A DNA stretch of 64,000 bases from Pedobacter steynii (GTDB lineage Bacteria; Bacteroidota; Bacteroidia; Sphingobacteriales; Sphingobacteriaceae). The notes under the pieces were generated by a model. That model saw only the letters and a list, made by a program, of their open reading frames with translations. It had not been told where the DNA came from and made no database searches. The position numbers were made by a program, and so were the translations under genes. How positions within the stretch are numbered: position 1 is the first letter of the stretch; every line of letters starts with the position of its first letter. Where the stretch lies: the NCBI RefSeq assembly GCF_900103665.1, contig NZ_FNGY01000005.1:62001-126000 (forward strand), written 5' to 3'. Shown in pieces: positions 7,614 through 16,464 of the stretch.

Positions 7614-8275
7614 GATTTGCTGCTGATTTCTTCGATTTTATCCGAAGGATAAACAAATGTTCCGGAAGCATCTTCCAGAGACTTCTTCAGCATCGCCGAT
7701 GCGACCTTCTCAATTTTGATGCTCCTGTATTTCCGCAAACCGGAAATCAGAAATGGGTTTAAGATCTGCATCACAACGGTCATCAGGCCCTCCATGTTAC
7801 GGCTTTCTTTTCTTTCCCCAACGAGCAGGGAAGGCTGATAGATATGAACGCTTTTAAAAGGAATGGCTTTCAGGTCTCTTTCTACTTCTCCTTTTGTTTT
7901 CGTATAAAAGATGCTCGAAGAAGGATTTGCCCCCAAAGCAGATACCAGATGGTATTGTTCTGCCCCGTTGTTTTTGGCAATGGCTGCTGCATCCAGTGGA
8001 TACTGGTAGTCTATCTTTTTATATTGTACCTGATCCGGGGTTTTATTTTTTGTAGTGCCGAGGCAGCAGAAAACCACATCTCCCTGAATCTGCGGTGCAT
8101 AATCATTCAACTTATCAAAATCTACAATCAGCTGTTTTAGTTTGGGATGCTGTCGTTCCAGCTTCTTCCGGCCCACGATAAGGACCTCTTTATAATTGCT
8201 GTTGCTCAGGAGCTGTTCCAGCAAGCTTTCTCCTATTAATCCACTCGCACCGAATAAAACTGCTTTCTTTTCCAT
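7604..8275 (-). CDS. NAD(P)-binding oxidoreductase, TIP30/HTATIP2-like
   Basis: A 223-residue atypical short-chain dehydrogenase with the nucleotide-binding motif GASGLIGESLLEQL near the N-terminus and VFCCLGTT at the end of the fourth strand. The stretch QYHLVSALGANPSSSIFYTKTKGEVE holds the Tyr-x3-Lys pair (YTKTK). Architecture and length match the bacterial relatives of HTATIP2, small Rossmann proteins of unclear substrate. It starts at ATG 8275 and is divergent from typA. Its 3' end overlaps the convergent esterase gene by 10 bases, so both genes end inside each other with no terminator between them. Confidence 0.85.
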   Translation of the reverse strand: MEKKAVLFGASGLIGESLLEQLLSNSNYKEVLIVGRKKLERQHPKLKQLIVDFDKLNDYAPQIQGDVVFCCLGTTKNKTPDQVQYKKIDYQYPLDAAAIAKNNGAEQYHLVSALGANPSSSIFYTKTKGEVERDLKAIPFKSVHIYQPSLLVGERKESRNMEGLMTVVMQILNPFLISGLRKYRSIKIEKVASAMLKKSLEDASGTFVYPSDKIEEISSKSYK

Positions 8276-8443
8276 CTTTTATAATTGTTGAGGCGTTGAT
8301 CAATCCGCTTTTTATGCCGATTTTAACTGTCAACAAAGTACGCATTAGCTGGGGGAACGCCAATACCTGTTTTGAATAAAATGGTCATTACGATCACATT
8401 ATAAAAGACACTTATTTTTCAATATTTGCTCTTAACTAATTGA

Positions 8444-8473
8444 TTGATATGTCGATAATAAAACGTATCTTTG
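8444..8473 (+). promoter_or_regulatory. typA promoter, -33 TTG and -7 TATCTTTG
   Basis: TTG at 8444-8446 is followed after 19 bases by TATCTTTG at 8466-8473, an essentially perfect Bacteroidota vegetative promoter. Transcription would start near 8480, leaving a leader of about 15 bases before the typA ATG at 8495. Confidence 0.75.
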
Positions 8474-8494
8474 CGCAAAAATTACACGCATTTT

Positions 8495-10297
8495 ATGCAA
8501 AAAATAAGAAATATAGCTATCATAGCCCACGTTGACCACGGTAAAACTACACTGGTTGATAAGATCTTACACTCTTGTTCCATCTTCCGTGATAACGAAC
8601 AAACGGGAGATTTAATACTTGACAATAATGATTTGGAGCGTGAACGGGGAATTACCATCGTTTCAAAAAACGTATCTGTTCAGTATAAAGATGTAAAAAT
8701 CAACATTATTGATACCCCTGGTCACGCCGATTTTGGTGGTGAAGTAGAACGTGTATTGAAAATGGCTGATGGAGTATTGTTATTGTGTGATGCATTTGAA
8801 GGTGCGATGCCTCAAACTCGTTTCGTTACACAAAAAGCTTTGGCTCTGGGTTTAAAACCAATCGTAGTCGTAAATAAAGTTGATAAAGAAAACTGTCGCC
8901 CTGAAGAGGTTTACGAACAGATTTTCGAATTGTTCTTTAACCTTGAAGCTACAGAAGATCAATTGGATTTCCCTGTGATTTATGGTTCATCAAAACAAGG
9001 TTGGATGAGTACAGACTGGAAAGTGCCTACTACAGACATTTTCGCGCTTTTAGACGCAGTTGTTGCTAATATCCCTCCTGCACCTACAAACGATGGTACT
9101 TTACAAATGCAGATCACCTCTTTAGATTATTCATCTTTCGTAGGTCGTATCGCAGTTGGACGTGTTCACCGTGGTGTGATTAAAGAAAACCAACCGGTTA
9201 CTTTGATCAAACGTGATGGTAAGATTGTAAAAACAAGAGTTAAAGAATTATATACTTTCGAAGGTTTAGGAAAGATCCGTGCTACTGAAGTGAAATCTGG
9301 TGATATCTGCGCTGTTGTAGGTATCGAAGGTTTTGATATCGGTGATACTATTGCTGATTTTGATGCTCCGGAACAATTGCCGGTAATCAAAATTGATGAG
9401 CCTACAATGAACATGTTGTTCACCATCAATAACTCCCCATTCTTCGGTAAAGAAGGTAAATTTGTAACGTCTCAACGTATCAAAGAACGTCTTTACAAAG
9501 AAATGGAGAAAAACTTAGCCCTTAAAGTGGTTGAAACTCCATCTCCTGATGCTTACTTAGTATATGGAAGGGGTATTCTCCATTTATCAGTATTGATCGA
9601 GACCATGCGTCGCGAAGGTTATGAGATTCAGGTAGGACAGCCACAGGTAATCGTTAAAGAAATTGACGGTAAAAAATGTGAGCCTATTGAAACTTTGATC
9701 GTAGATGTACCGGGTGAAGTTGCTGGTAAAGTAATCGAGCTGGTAACACAACGTAAAGGTGAATTGTTGATCATGGAACCTAAAGGAGATTTACAACACT
9801 TAGAGTTTGACATTCCTGCACGTGGTATCATCGGATTAAGAAATAACGTATTAACCGCTACAGGTGGTGAAGCGATTATGGCACACCGTTTCAAAGCTTA
9901 TGAGCCTTGGAAAGGTGTAATCCCTGGAAGGTTGAACGGAGTATTGGTTTCTATGGAAAAAGGAAGTACAACTGCTTATTCAATTGATAAACTACAGGAT
10001 CGTGGTCGTTTCTTCGTAGATCCGGGTGTTGAGGTTTATGAAGGTCAGATTATGGGTGAGCACATCCGTGACAATGACTTAGTAGTAAACATCGTTAAAG
10101 GTAAAGCTTTAACCAACATGCGTGCATCTGGTACTGATGATAGCAACCGTATTGCTCCGGCAATTAAGTTCTCTCTGGAAGAAGCTATGGAATATATCCA
10201 GGCTGATGAGTACATCGAGATCACTCCATTGAGCATGCGTTTACGTAAAATCTACTTAACTGAAGGTGAACGTAAAATAAAAGGTAAAAACTTCTAG
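8495..10297 (+). CDS. typA: Translational GTPase TypA/BipA
   Basis: A 600-residue ribosome-binding GTPase of the elongation-factor family, involved in 50S assembly and growth under stress or cold. It has the G1 loop AHVDHGKTT (residues 10-18), switch I RERGITI, DTPGHADFGGEV (G3) and NKVD (G4), then EF-Tu-like domain 2, the EF-G III/V-like domains and the TypA-specific C-terminus ending ERKIKGKNF. The length is normal. I choose ATG 8495, because an upstream in-frame TTG at 8471 lies inside the promoter -7 box. It is a single gene between its own promoter and a strong terminator, with codon use typical of a well-expressed gene. Confidence 0.98.
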   Translation: MQKIRNIAIIAHVDHGKTTLVDKILHSCSIFRDNEQTGDLILDNNDLERERGITIVSKNVSVQYKDVKINIIDTPGHADFGGEVERVLKMADGVLLLCDAFEGAMPQTRFVTQKALALGLKPIVVVNKVDKENCRPEEVYEQIFELFFNLEATEDQLDFPVIYGSSKQGWMSTDWKVPTTDIFALLDAVVANIPPAPTNDGTLQMQITSLDYSSFVGRIAVGRVHRGVIKENQPVTLIKRDGKIVKTRVKELYTFEGLGKIRATEVKSGDICAVVGIEGFDIGDTIADFDAPEQLPVIKIDEPTMNMLFTINNSPFFGKEGKFVTSQRIKERLYKEMEKNLALKVVETPSPDAYLVYGRGILHLSVLIETMRREGYEIQVGQPQVIVKEIDGKKCEPIETLIVDVPGEVAGKVIELVTQRKGELLIMEPKGDLQHLEFDIPARGIIGLRNNVLTATGGEAIMAHRFKAYEPWKGVIPGRLNGVLVSMEKGSTTAYSIDKLQDRGRFFVDPGVEVYEGQIMGEHIRDNDLVVNIVKGKALTNMRASGTDDSNRIAPAIKFSLEEAMEYIQADEYIEITPLSMRLRKIYLTEGERKIKGKNF

Positions 10298-10320
10298 TCC
10301 TTTCGGATCAGAAAATACGA

Positions 10321-10349
10321 GCCCGCAGGTCAACACCTGCGGGCTTTTT
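10321..10349 (+). terminator. Rho-independent terminator of typA
   Basis: A perfect 10-base stem GCCCGCAGGT / ACCTGCGGGC with the loop CAAC, followed by five T residues, starting 23 bases after the typA stop. Confidence 0.93.
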
Positions 10350-10400
10350 CTATTTAGAAGTAATATTCCTCAAACCCTCTTTCCCAGCCCTGTTTTTTCT

Positions 10401-10408
10401 TAATTTTG
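10401..10408 (+). promoter_or_regulatory. Probable -7 box of the SDR gene
   Basis: TAATTTTG matches TAnnTTTG exactly and lies 19 bases upstream of the ATG at 10428, downstream of the typA terminator. The upstream -33 region is pyrimidine-rich without a clear TTG. Confidence 0.5.
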
Positions 10409-10427
10409 CCGCTTAATACAAGATAAT

Positions 10428-11144
10428 ATGGAATCATTGAAGGGTAAAAATGCCATCATCACCGGTGCCGGAAAAGGGATCGGACGCGCCATTGCGATTG
10501 CTTTGGCACAGGAAGGTGTAAACATAGGTTTAGTAGCAAGAACAGCATCTGACTTAGAAAAAGTGGCGGAAGAACTGGCACAATACGGTGTTAAAACAGC
10601 AATTGCTACCGCAGATGTAACCGATATTAATGCTGTCAATACTGCCATTACAGGGCTGAAATCTTCATTAGGTGCAGTAGATATCCTTATTAACAATGCA
10701 GGAATCGCTGCTTTCGGATCATTTATGGAACTGGAGCCTGCAAAATGGGAAGAGATTGTGAAAGTCAACCTATTTGGCCCATATTACGTAACCCGTGCAG
10801 TACTTCCGGAAATGATAGAAAGAAAAACGGGAGATATCATCAATGTTTCTTCTACTGCCGGTAAAAATGGGGCTGCGGTAACGAGTGCCTATAGTGCTTC
10901 TAAATTCGGACTGATCGGAATGTCGGAATCTTTAATGCAGGAAGCCCGTAAACACAATATTCGTGTGAGTACTTTAGTACCAAGTACGGTCTCTACCGAT
11001 ATGGCAAAAGACCTTAAATTAACAGATGGAAATCCTGACCGCGTGATGCAACCAGAAGATTTTGCAGAACTTGTAGTTGCACAACTCAAGCTTAACCGCC
11101 GGGTATTCCTGAAAGAAGGGGCATTGTGGTCTACAAACCCTTAA
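10428..11144 (+). CDS. SDR family oxidoreductase, 3-ketoacyl-ACP reductase-like
   Basis: A 238-residue classical short-chain dehydrogenase. The cofactor loop GAGKGIGRAIAIAL (residues 14-27), the structural NNAG motif, the catalytic Ser in INVSSTAG and Tyr-x3-Lys in YSASK are all present. An Arg after the second strand (ARTAS) suggests NADPH. Sequence character is close to FabG and sepiapterin-reductase-like proteins, but a stand-alone gene away from fab genes is usually not the essential FabG. It is monocistronic between the typA terminator and a terminator shared with the convergent protease gene. The substrate is not predictable. Confidence 0.9.
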   Translation: MESLKGKNAIITGAGKGIGRAIAIALAQEGVNIGLVARTASDLEKVAEELAQYGVKTAIATADVTDINAVNTAITGLKSSLGAVDILINNAGIAAFGSFMELEPAKWEEIVKVNLFGPYYVTRAVLPEMIERKTGDIINVSSTAGKNGAAVTSAYSASKFGLIGMSESLMQEARKHNIRVSTLVPSTVSTDMAKDLKLTDGNPDRVMQPEDFAELVVAQLKLNRRVFLKEGALWSTNP

Positions 11145-11192
11145 TTCAAAACTAAAATCTGTTCGTCCTGAAATTGGGTGAATCCTATAAAA

Positions 11193-11223
11193 ATCCCCTG
11201 AATCCTTAAAGGTCTCAGGGGAT
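11193..11223 (-). terminator. Terminator between convergent genes
   Basis: The arms ATCCCCTGA and TCAGGGGAT are exact complements around a 13-base loop. On the minus strand the hairpin is followed by TTTTTAT, so it mainly serves the astacin-type gene; it may also stop plus-strand transcripts of the SDR gene. Confidence 0.8.
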
Positions 11224-11236
11224 CATATGTATTGTT

Positions 11237-12502
11237 CTAGTTTATTTTCTTAAACTTCCATAGCTGCGCCTGAGAAAGACTTAGGGCACCCATTTTTACA
11301 GCCGCATCATCAGCTGCAGAAGTATCCTGCACATCTACACCAATCTTTCTTGCACTTGCCGGAATGAGTCTGAAATAACCATCGGTATACGACGGTACAA
11401 TCTGCCACAATTGATTGCTTCCTGAACCCGAAGTATATACAATCACATTTGCCCCGGCAGCAGTGGAACCTCCTTCTACGTCAAGCGATTTTCCGGTGTT
11501 ATTCTGAGGAACAAGCTTATAAAAACCATCTCTGACATGACTGATCTGCCAGCGTTGATTAAGCCCGTCATCATCTGTTTTAATCGCTACACTGCTATTG
11601 TTCGCAGCAACCTGAAGGTTTTTTCCTGCAGCATGCTGAGGTTCTATTTCATAAATTCCCCCCTGGATATGCGTGCCCTGATTGTACTTGTAATTGGTAC
11701 TCAAACGATCTCCTGCAGAAAGCTGTGTGCGTTGCATGTTCCATCCCGTTCCATCTTTTCTGGTCATTACTCCTCCGGATGGATAAATCATGATAGAAGT
11801 ATAGTCGAAAGGACCAATGCCAAAGGCTGTTGGTGCCGGAACGTATTGAGAATTCGTAGTGTTCACATTGATAAACAAATCGCGGTCAGGGCGGCGCTGT
11901 TCATGATGTAGACCCAGCGCATGACCGATTTCATGGGCAATCGAGCCTACAGGGAAAGAATCCGTATCCACGGAAATGATCTGAGCACCTCCTTTTCTTC
12001 CAATGGAATTGCTAAAAGCAGAACCATCACTATTCTCGTTCAGCTCTATGTAATCTGCGGTATTGGCATCAGCAACGATAAATTCAAAATCAAGACCAGC
12101 GACCGTCCAGAAGGCGGTAGCCCTGATCCAACGGGCTTTAAGCGTGTCAGAGATTCCTGTGGCAAACTTATAGTATACTTTTCTGTTGGTCCATAATTTC
12201 CCGTCTACTGCACCTTCATTTGATGGTTTTCCGGCAAGAGATACGTCTTCGGGATTTAACACGATGTCATTGGCAAACAGGTATTTCCCATTCTCGATTT
12301 CCAGCAGGTCTACGAGTTCTCCATGATAATAGGCTTTTACCGAAGCTCCGGTGGTTTTGGGTTGATAGGCTTCTGCTTTCAGCTCTTTTGAAAGGCCTGG
12401 AATAGCGCCGTTTTGTTCTGAATCATTAGATTTTTTACAGGCAATAATGCTACTGCTGATGAAGACAATAGCAATCAATTTTTTAAGGTGACTTTGGTTC
12501 AT
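11237..12502 (-). CDS. Astacin-type (M12A) metalloprotease lipoprotein with ricin-type lectin domain
   Basis: A 421-residue surface lipoprotein. The signal peptide ends in the lipobox SIIAC, with Cys22 as the anchor. The protease domain (about 95-270) carries the zinc motif HEIGHALGLHHE (His190, Glu191, His194, His200) and a Met-turn segment YTSIMIYPSGG. The C-terminal part (about 275-421) has QLW/QRW repeats of a ricin-B-type beta trefoil, a carbohydrate-binding domain. The likely role is attachment to a glycoprotein or glycan and cleavage of a nearby protein outside the cell. It is probably its own transcript and ends at a strong hairpin. Astacins are made as zymogens; here residues 23-95 could act as the propeptide. 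Confidence 0.92.
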   Translation of the reverse strand: MNQSHLKKLIAIVFISSSIIACKKSNDSEQNGAIPGLSKELKAEAYQPKTTGASVKAYYHGELVDLLEIENGKYLFANDIVLNPEDVSLAGKPSNEGAVDGKLWTNRKVYYKFATGISDTLKARWIRATAFWTVAGLDFEFIVADANTADYIELNENSDGSAFSNSIGRKGGAQIISVDTDSFPVGSIAHEIGHALGLHHEQRRPDRDLFINVNTTNSQYVPAPTAFGIGPFDYTSIMIYPSGGVMTRKDGTGWNMQRTQLSAGDRLSTNYKYNQGTHIQGGIYEIEPQHAAGKNLQVAANNSSVAIKTDDDGLNQRWQISHVRDGFYKLVPQNNTGKSLDVEGGSTAAGANVIVYTSGSGSNQLWQIVPSYTDGYFRLIPASARKIGVDVQDTSAADDAAVKMGALSLSQAQLWKFKKIN

Positions 12503-12621
12503 AGGGATAGTTTTTAAGTTGATATCCGTAATGATACCTAATCCCGAATACTTAAATAGGCGGAGCTGGACTTTTGTAAGTTTCCGATACTGTTTTGTAT
12601 TAAAAGTATATTTTTAGAAAC

Positions 12622-13305
12622 CTAGTCCTGGGATGACAAGTGTTGAAACGCTGAAGCCGCTCTGTACCGATACGAAGGAAGCCGGTTTTCTTTAAAAACC
12701 TTTGACTTATAAATCCATTGGTAACTCAGTAAAGCGCAACAGGTTCCGATCAATGCACCAACAATAACGTCTTGTAAAAAATGTTGGGCGAGGTAGATGC
12801 GGGAATACCCCGTGAGTACCGCGAAGCACAGGCAGTATAGAGAAATCCTCTTTTTCTTAAAAACGAGTACCATTACGGTGGCCAGGGCGAAAGCTGAAGT
12901 CGTATGTCCGGAAGGAAAAGAATTTGAACCATGTAGGTTTATGTCATTTACAAAATAGGGGTAATCAAATCCCGTCTGTTCAAAAAAAGCACTCGGCCGG
13001 GGCATCTGGAAGGTTCTTTTCATAATTTGAGCAATCAGGCCCGAGCTTAGGAAAGCAACGAGCAATATGACTGCTTTTTTTCTCTTTCTCCATAAAAGAA
13101 GAACGATGATCACCATCAGGCTAAAAAGGCCGTCACCAAAATTTGTAACCAACATGAAAAAGCGATCCAGCCATAATGGATGATAAAGATTGAGCATCAG
13201 AAATCCTTCAGTCTTGGAAAAACAGCTGTTAAAAACAACAGCCAGCAAAAGAAGGAGAAAGACAAGGCCGAAATAGCAGGGAAATCTGAGAATTCGTTGT
13301 AACAT
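12622..13305 (-). CDS. PAP2 family membrane phosphatase
   Basis: A 227-residue integral membrane phosphatase of the phosphatidic acid phosphatase type 2 group. The three signature motifs are present: K-x6-RP in KRTFQMPRP, PSGHTTS, and SR-x5-H-x3-D in SRIYLAQHFLQDV. Five or six hydrophobic helices surround them. It should dephosphorylate a lipid phosphate such as undecaprenyl pyrophosphate or phosphatidylglycerophosphate on the outer face of the inner membrane. I start it at ATG 13305 (MLQRILRF); a TTG nine codons upstream is possible. With surface-glycan genes nearby, recycling of a lipid carrier is a reasonable guess. Confidence 0.92.
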   Translation of the reverse strand: MLQRILRFPCYFGLVFLLLLLAVVFNSCFSKTEGFLMLNLYHPLWLDRFFMLVTNFGDGLFSLMVIIVLLLWRKRKKAVILLVAFLSSGLIAQIMKRTFQMPRPSAFFEQTGFDYPYFVNDINLHGSNSFPSGHTTSAFALATVMVLVFKKKRISLYCLCFAVLTGYSRIYLAQHFLQDVIVGALIGTCCALLSYQWIYKSKVFKENRLPSYRYRAASAFQHLSSQD

Positions 13306-13400
13306 GGAGCGCTTTATATTGCTTTGAGTCAAAAGTAGTGCAGCAGTATAAATTCGGCGTTAAGGGAATGTCATGATTTTGTCACGGACGTCGGCGCGTT

Positions 13401-14132
13401 TTAGTCAAATAAGAAACGAAAGTAGGCCTCAGGATTGTCCAGGAAGCTTTTTGTCAGCTGGTAATGCTCGGTGTCTTTATAGCCGATTTCTTCCAGTCCG
13501 GATGTTCCGAAATTATAAATTGTAGCCTCAGGATAACAAAGGAGCATAGGAGAATGGGTGGCAATAATGAATTGTGCCCTGCCGGATTGTTCCAGCTTGT
13601 TAATAATCGACATAAAAGTCATCAGCCGGTTGGGCGAAAGCGCTGCTTCAGGCTCATCCAGAATATAAATGCCCCTGCTGAATTGATTTTGGAAGAGCGA
13701 TAAAAATGATTCCCCATGGCTCTGCTCATGAAGAGATTTGCCTCCATAGGCATCCAGTATGCTTGCGTCTTCAACTGCAATTTCATCAATATAATCTGCG
13801 AAGTTGAAAAAGCTCTCCGCCCGCATGAAAAATCCATTACTGATGCGTTTTGGTGTCCAGCCAAGGGTAATAGATCCACTAAGCGGTGTGCTGTAGCCGT
13901 TATATTCTTCGCTGCTGTCTACATTGTGATTGCGGTTTCCACCGCGCAGGCTAAACCCGCATTGATCAGCGATCGCCTCTAACAGCGTAGATTTACCGGA
14001 ACCATTTTCACCCACAAAGAAAGTCACATTGTCGTGCAACCGGAGTGTTAATCCCTCCTTAAACGCGGGGATAGAAAACGGATAATCTGCTATCTCGGTT
14101 TTGGGTAAGGTAATATGGGATAGAAAAGGCAT
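13401..14132 (-). CDS. AAA/ABC-type ATPase
   Basis: A 243-residue soluble ATPase of the ABC/SMC-like superfamily (COG3910-like). Walker A is GENGSGKST (41-49), a signature-like SHGESF lies near 138, Walker B is ILDEPEAALSP (157-167), and the H-loop is IATHSPML. No membrane partner is adjacent. It ends two bases before the start of the next frame on the same strand and follows the glycosyltransferase 14135-14884, so it is the last gene of a small minus-strand operon with two glycosyltransferases. Proteins of this kind are often annotated only as AAA family ATPase; the function is unknown. Confidence 0.88.
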   Translation of the reverse strand: MPFLSHITLPKTEIADYPFSIPAFKEGLTLRLHDNVTFFVGENGSGKSTLLEAIADQCGFSLRGGNRNHNVDSSEEYNGYSTPLSGSITLGWTPKRISNGFFMRAESFFNFADYIDEIAVEDASILDAYGGKSLHEQSHGESFLSLFQNQFSRGIYILDEPEAALSPNRLMTFMSIINKLEQSGRAQFIIATHSPMLLCYPEATIYNFGTSGLEEIGYKDTEHYQLTKSFLDNPEAYFRFLFD

Positions 14133-14134
14133 GA

Positions 14135-14884
14135 TTAATCATTGGTTCTGCGGTGGCGGATATAATATTGCGCCAGATTGATGGCAATGAAAATATGATT
14201 GATCAGGTTTGGCACCAACCCGTAATATTTTGTAAATATCCGGAAGCGCTCTTTGAGACTGGCGAGGTGCTTTTTCTTAGATACACCACCAACGAGGTAT
14301 TTCGCCACATAGCTATGCGTATTTACAATACTCGAAGCATTCTTTGCTGCCCTGATGATCCAGTCGATATCAGAACTGTATTTATATTCCAGGTTAAAAG
14401 GTTCTGCCAGGCTGCGTTTCACATAGATTGCCTGGTGACTGATGCTCATGCCATATTTAAAACTCTGCCAGTCGAAGTTTTCCGGCGAATGATGTCTCCT
14501 TTGTCCCAGACTTTCCCATTGCTCGTTAAACATCTCTGTTTCGCCATAATAGATATCTGCTGCGGCTGCGGTATCAAACACTTCTGCCACCGTTACCGGC
14601 GCATAAATTTCATCACCGGAATTCATGAACAGGACATAATCACCTGTCGCGAGGGATAAACCTTTGTTCATCGCATCATAGATCCCCTTGTCCGGCTCTG
14701 AAATAAACTGGGCAAGTCTTGATTTATATTTATAAATGATGTCTTTTGTGCCGTCACCGGAAGCTCCGTCAATGAGAATATATTCTATGTTCGGATAGGT
14801 CTGATTCAACACAGAAAGCATTGTGCGCTCAATATCCTTTACATTATTATAAACGATGGTGATGACACTTAGCTTTGGTTGCAT
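14135..14884 (-). CDS. Glycosyltransferase family 2
   Basis: A 249-residue GT-A fold glycosyltransferase. The N-terminus LSVITIVYNNVKDIERTM, the nucleotide-sugar region YILIDGASGDGT and the DxD-like patch MNSGDEI are typical of GT2 enzymes resembling WcaA/WcaE. A C-terminal hydrophobic stretch near residues 225-240 could rest on the membrane. It lies 23 bases after the GT4 gene and 2 bases before the ATPase gene. It likely adds one sugar to a lipid-linked surface glycan in the cytosol. Donor and acceptor cannot be read from sequence. Confidence 0.9.
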   Translation of the reverse strand: MQPKLSVITIVYNNVKDIERTMLSVLNQTYPNIEYILIDGASGDGTKDIIYKYKSRLAQFISEPDKGIYDAMNKGLSLATGDYVLFMNSGDEIYAPVTVAEVFDTAAAADIYYGETEMFNEQWESLGQRRHHSPENFDWQSFKYGMSISHQAIYVKRSLAEPFNLEYKYSSDIDWIIRAAKNASSIVNTHSYVAKYLVGGVSKKKHLASLKERFRIFTKYYGLVPNLINHIFIAINLAQYYIRHRRTND

Positions 14885-14907
14885 GGAGGTAAAATCTAAA
14901 TCTAAAA

Positions 14908-16179
14908 TTAACGCGGCTGTAAATTAATCAGGGACTGATACAATAATAAGTGTTTTTCTGCAATAACGGCTTCAGAGAATTGAGTTAAAATCGTTCTTCT
15001 TGCTTCTTTTTGAATATCAGGCGCATTTTCGTCATGATATAGCCATTCTATTCCAGTGGCAAGGTCTTCTGAAGATTTATATTCCGCGAGATAGCCATTT
15101 TCCAGATGCTTCACCATATCCGGAATGCCACCTGTTTTAAAGGCCACCACGGGCGTTGCGCAAGCCAGGCTTTCCATTACCGTATTAGGCAGGTTATCTT
15201 CCAGTGAGGGGGTGATAAAAACGTCTGCAGCAGAATAGCACTTGGCCAGGTGTTCGTCATTGCTGATGGTGCCCAAAAACGTGGTTTTAAAAGGGAATTC
15301 CGGCATATCGACATTGTCTTTATTTCCGAAAATGACGAGTTCTATGTTTTCTTTAACAATTCCAGGTCTCGAAGCCAGGTCGTTCAAAGCATCGATGAGG
15401 TAAGAAGTTCCCTTATGCTTGTCGTTTTTGGAGGGCATAAAACCACTCATCATGACAAATTTATTGGGGTTGATCTTTAACACCTTTTTCGCTTCCGATT
15501 TTACATAAGGTTTGAAAACCTTGGTCTCAATCGTATTTGGAATAACCGTAATGCCACGGGTGCCCAATAAACTGCTCAGTTTCACAGATTCTGCCATCCA
15601 GTTGCTGGGGGCCACAATATGACAGTTCAGCTCCGAATATGCCTTTTTCTTACGCAGCCAGGTTTTATGGGAAAAATCATCCTTTCCACTAAACTTTAGC
15701 AATGGGCAGCAGCCACATTCCTTATGGTAATTTTCACAGGAATAGCGGACATGACAACCGCCGGTAAAAGCATTGCTGTCGTGAAAAGTCCAGACCACCG
15801 GCTTTTCCAGTTCATCGATCTGCGCCAGAAACTTTGGAGATAAAAAACCATGGTTAATCCAATGTAAATGGATAATATCAGCTTCTTTTACCTTAGGATG
15901 TTTGATCACCGAACGGCCAAACCATTGCAATGAAAAGGGTGTTTTTACGGCTTTAGCAAATGCTTTAGACAAATAACGCTCGGCAAGAATGTTGAAAACT
16001 GCCAGAGCTCTCTGGAAAGGGCCCTTACTAAAAGTATCGGTGAGCTTACTTTCCTTAAACTGAAAATAGACCACCACATTCGAATCGACGTCATGCGCTT
16101 TCAGGGCATCACTTAAGCGCAGACAGGCCCTTCCGGCACCCCCGTTTCCTTCATATGTATTTAAGTGTACTACTTTCAA
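14908..16179 (-). CDS. Glycosyltransferase family 4
   Basis: A 423-residue GT-B fold glycosyltransferase. The N-terminal acceptor domain begins MKVVHLNTYEGNGGAGRACL; the C-terminal donor domain has the GT4 Glu-x7-Glu region in TPSLEDNLPNTVMESLACA and TPVVAFKTGGIPD. A Cys-rich segment near residue 143 (CHVRYSCENYHKECGCCP) is known from a subset of GT4 enzymes of exopolysaccharide clusters and may bind a metal. It is the first gene of the three-gene minus-strand operon, divergent from the tricorn-like protease gene. Confidence 0.92.
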   Translation of the reverse strand: MKVVHLNTYEGNGGAGRACLRLSDALKAHDVDSNVVVYFQFKESKLTDTFSKGPFQRALAVFNILAERYLSKAFAKAVKTPFSLQWFGRSVIKHPKVKEADIIHLHWINHGFLSPKFLAQIDELEKPVVWTFHDSNAFTGGCHVRYSCENYHKECGCCPLLKFSGKDDFSHKTWLRKKKAYSELNCHIVAPSNWMAESVKLSSLLGTRGITVIPNTIETKVFKPYVKSEAKKVLKINPNKFVMMSGFMPSKNDKHKGTSYLIDALNDLASRPGIVKENIELVIFGNKDNVDMPEFPFKTTFLGTISNDEHLAKCYSAADVFITPSLEDNLPNTVMESLACATPVVAFKTGGIPDMVKHLENGYLAEYKSSEDLATGIEWLYHDENAPDIQKEARRTILTQFSEAVIAEKHLLLYQSLINLQPR

Positions 16180-16276
16180 TTTATCAAAATTATCTATTAT
16201 TGTGAACCATTGTTAAATTCTTATGTATTTTCGTTGGTTTCTATCAAAATTTAATAAAAAGATGTTGTTTTTTGCC

Positions 16277-16297
16277 ACACTGAATTTTTTTCAGTGT
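16277..16297. repeat. Perfect hairpin ACACTGAA-N5-TTCAGTGT in a divergent intergenic region
   Basis: Two 8-base arms flank a 5-base T loop between the GT4 gene and the tricorn-like gene. No T-run follows on either strand, so it is not a standard terminator. It could be an operator or a structured leader of the protease gene, which begins 168 bases downstream. The rest of 16180-16464 is AT-rich and shows no gene. Confidence 0.4.
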
Positions 16298-16464
16298 CCT
16301 CTGCTGTTAACAGCCCTATACATGGGATAAAAATAGCTAAAGTACCACGAACATCTTCTTTTAAAACAGCATAATAGAAAAAACATTGTTTGTATGCCGA
16401 TAAAATTAATTTAAAAATCGAAAGAATCCTAAGCCATACCCCTAAACAGAACCAAATATATACA

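Noticed and set aside
16390..16464. A 25-codon extension before the tricorn-like signal peptide
   Set aside because: It would bury the signal peptide; the ATG at 16465 gives a proper one.
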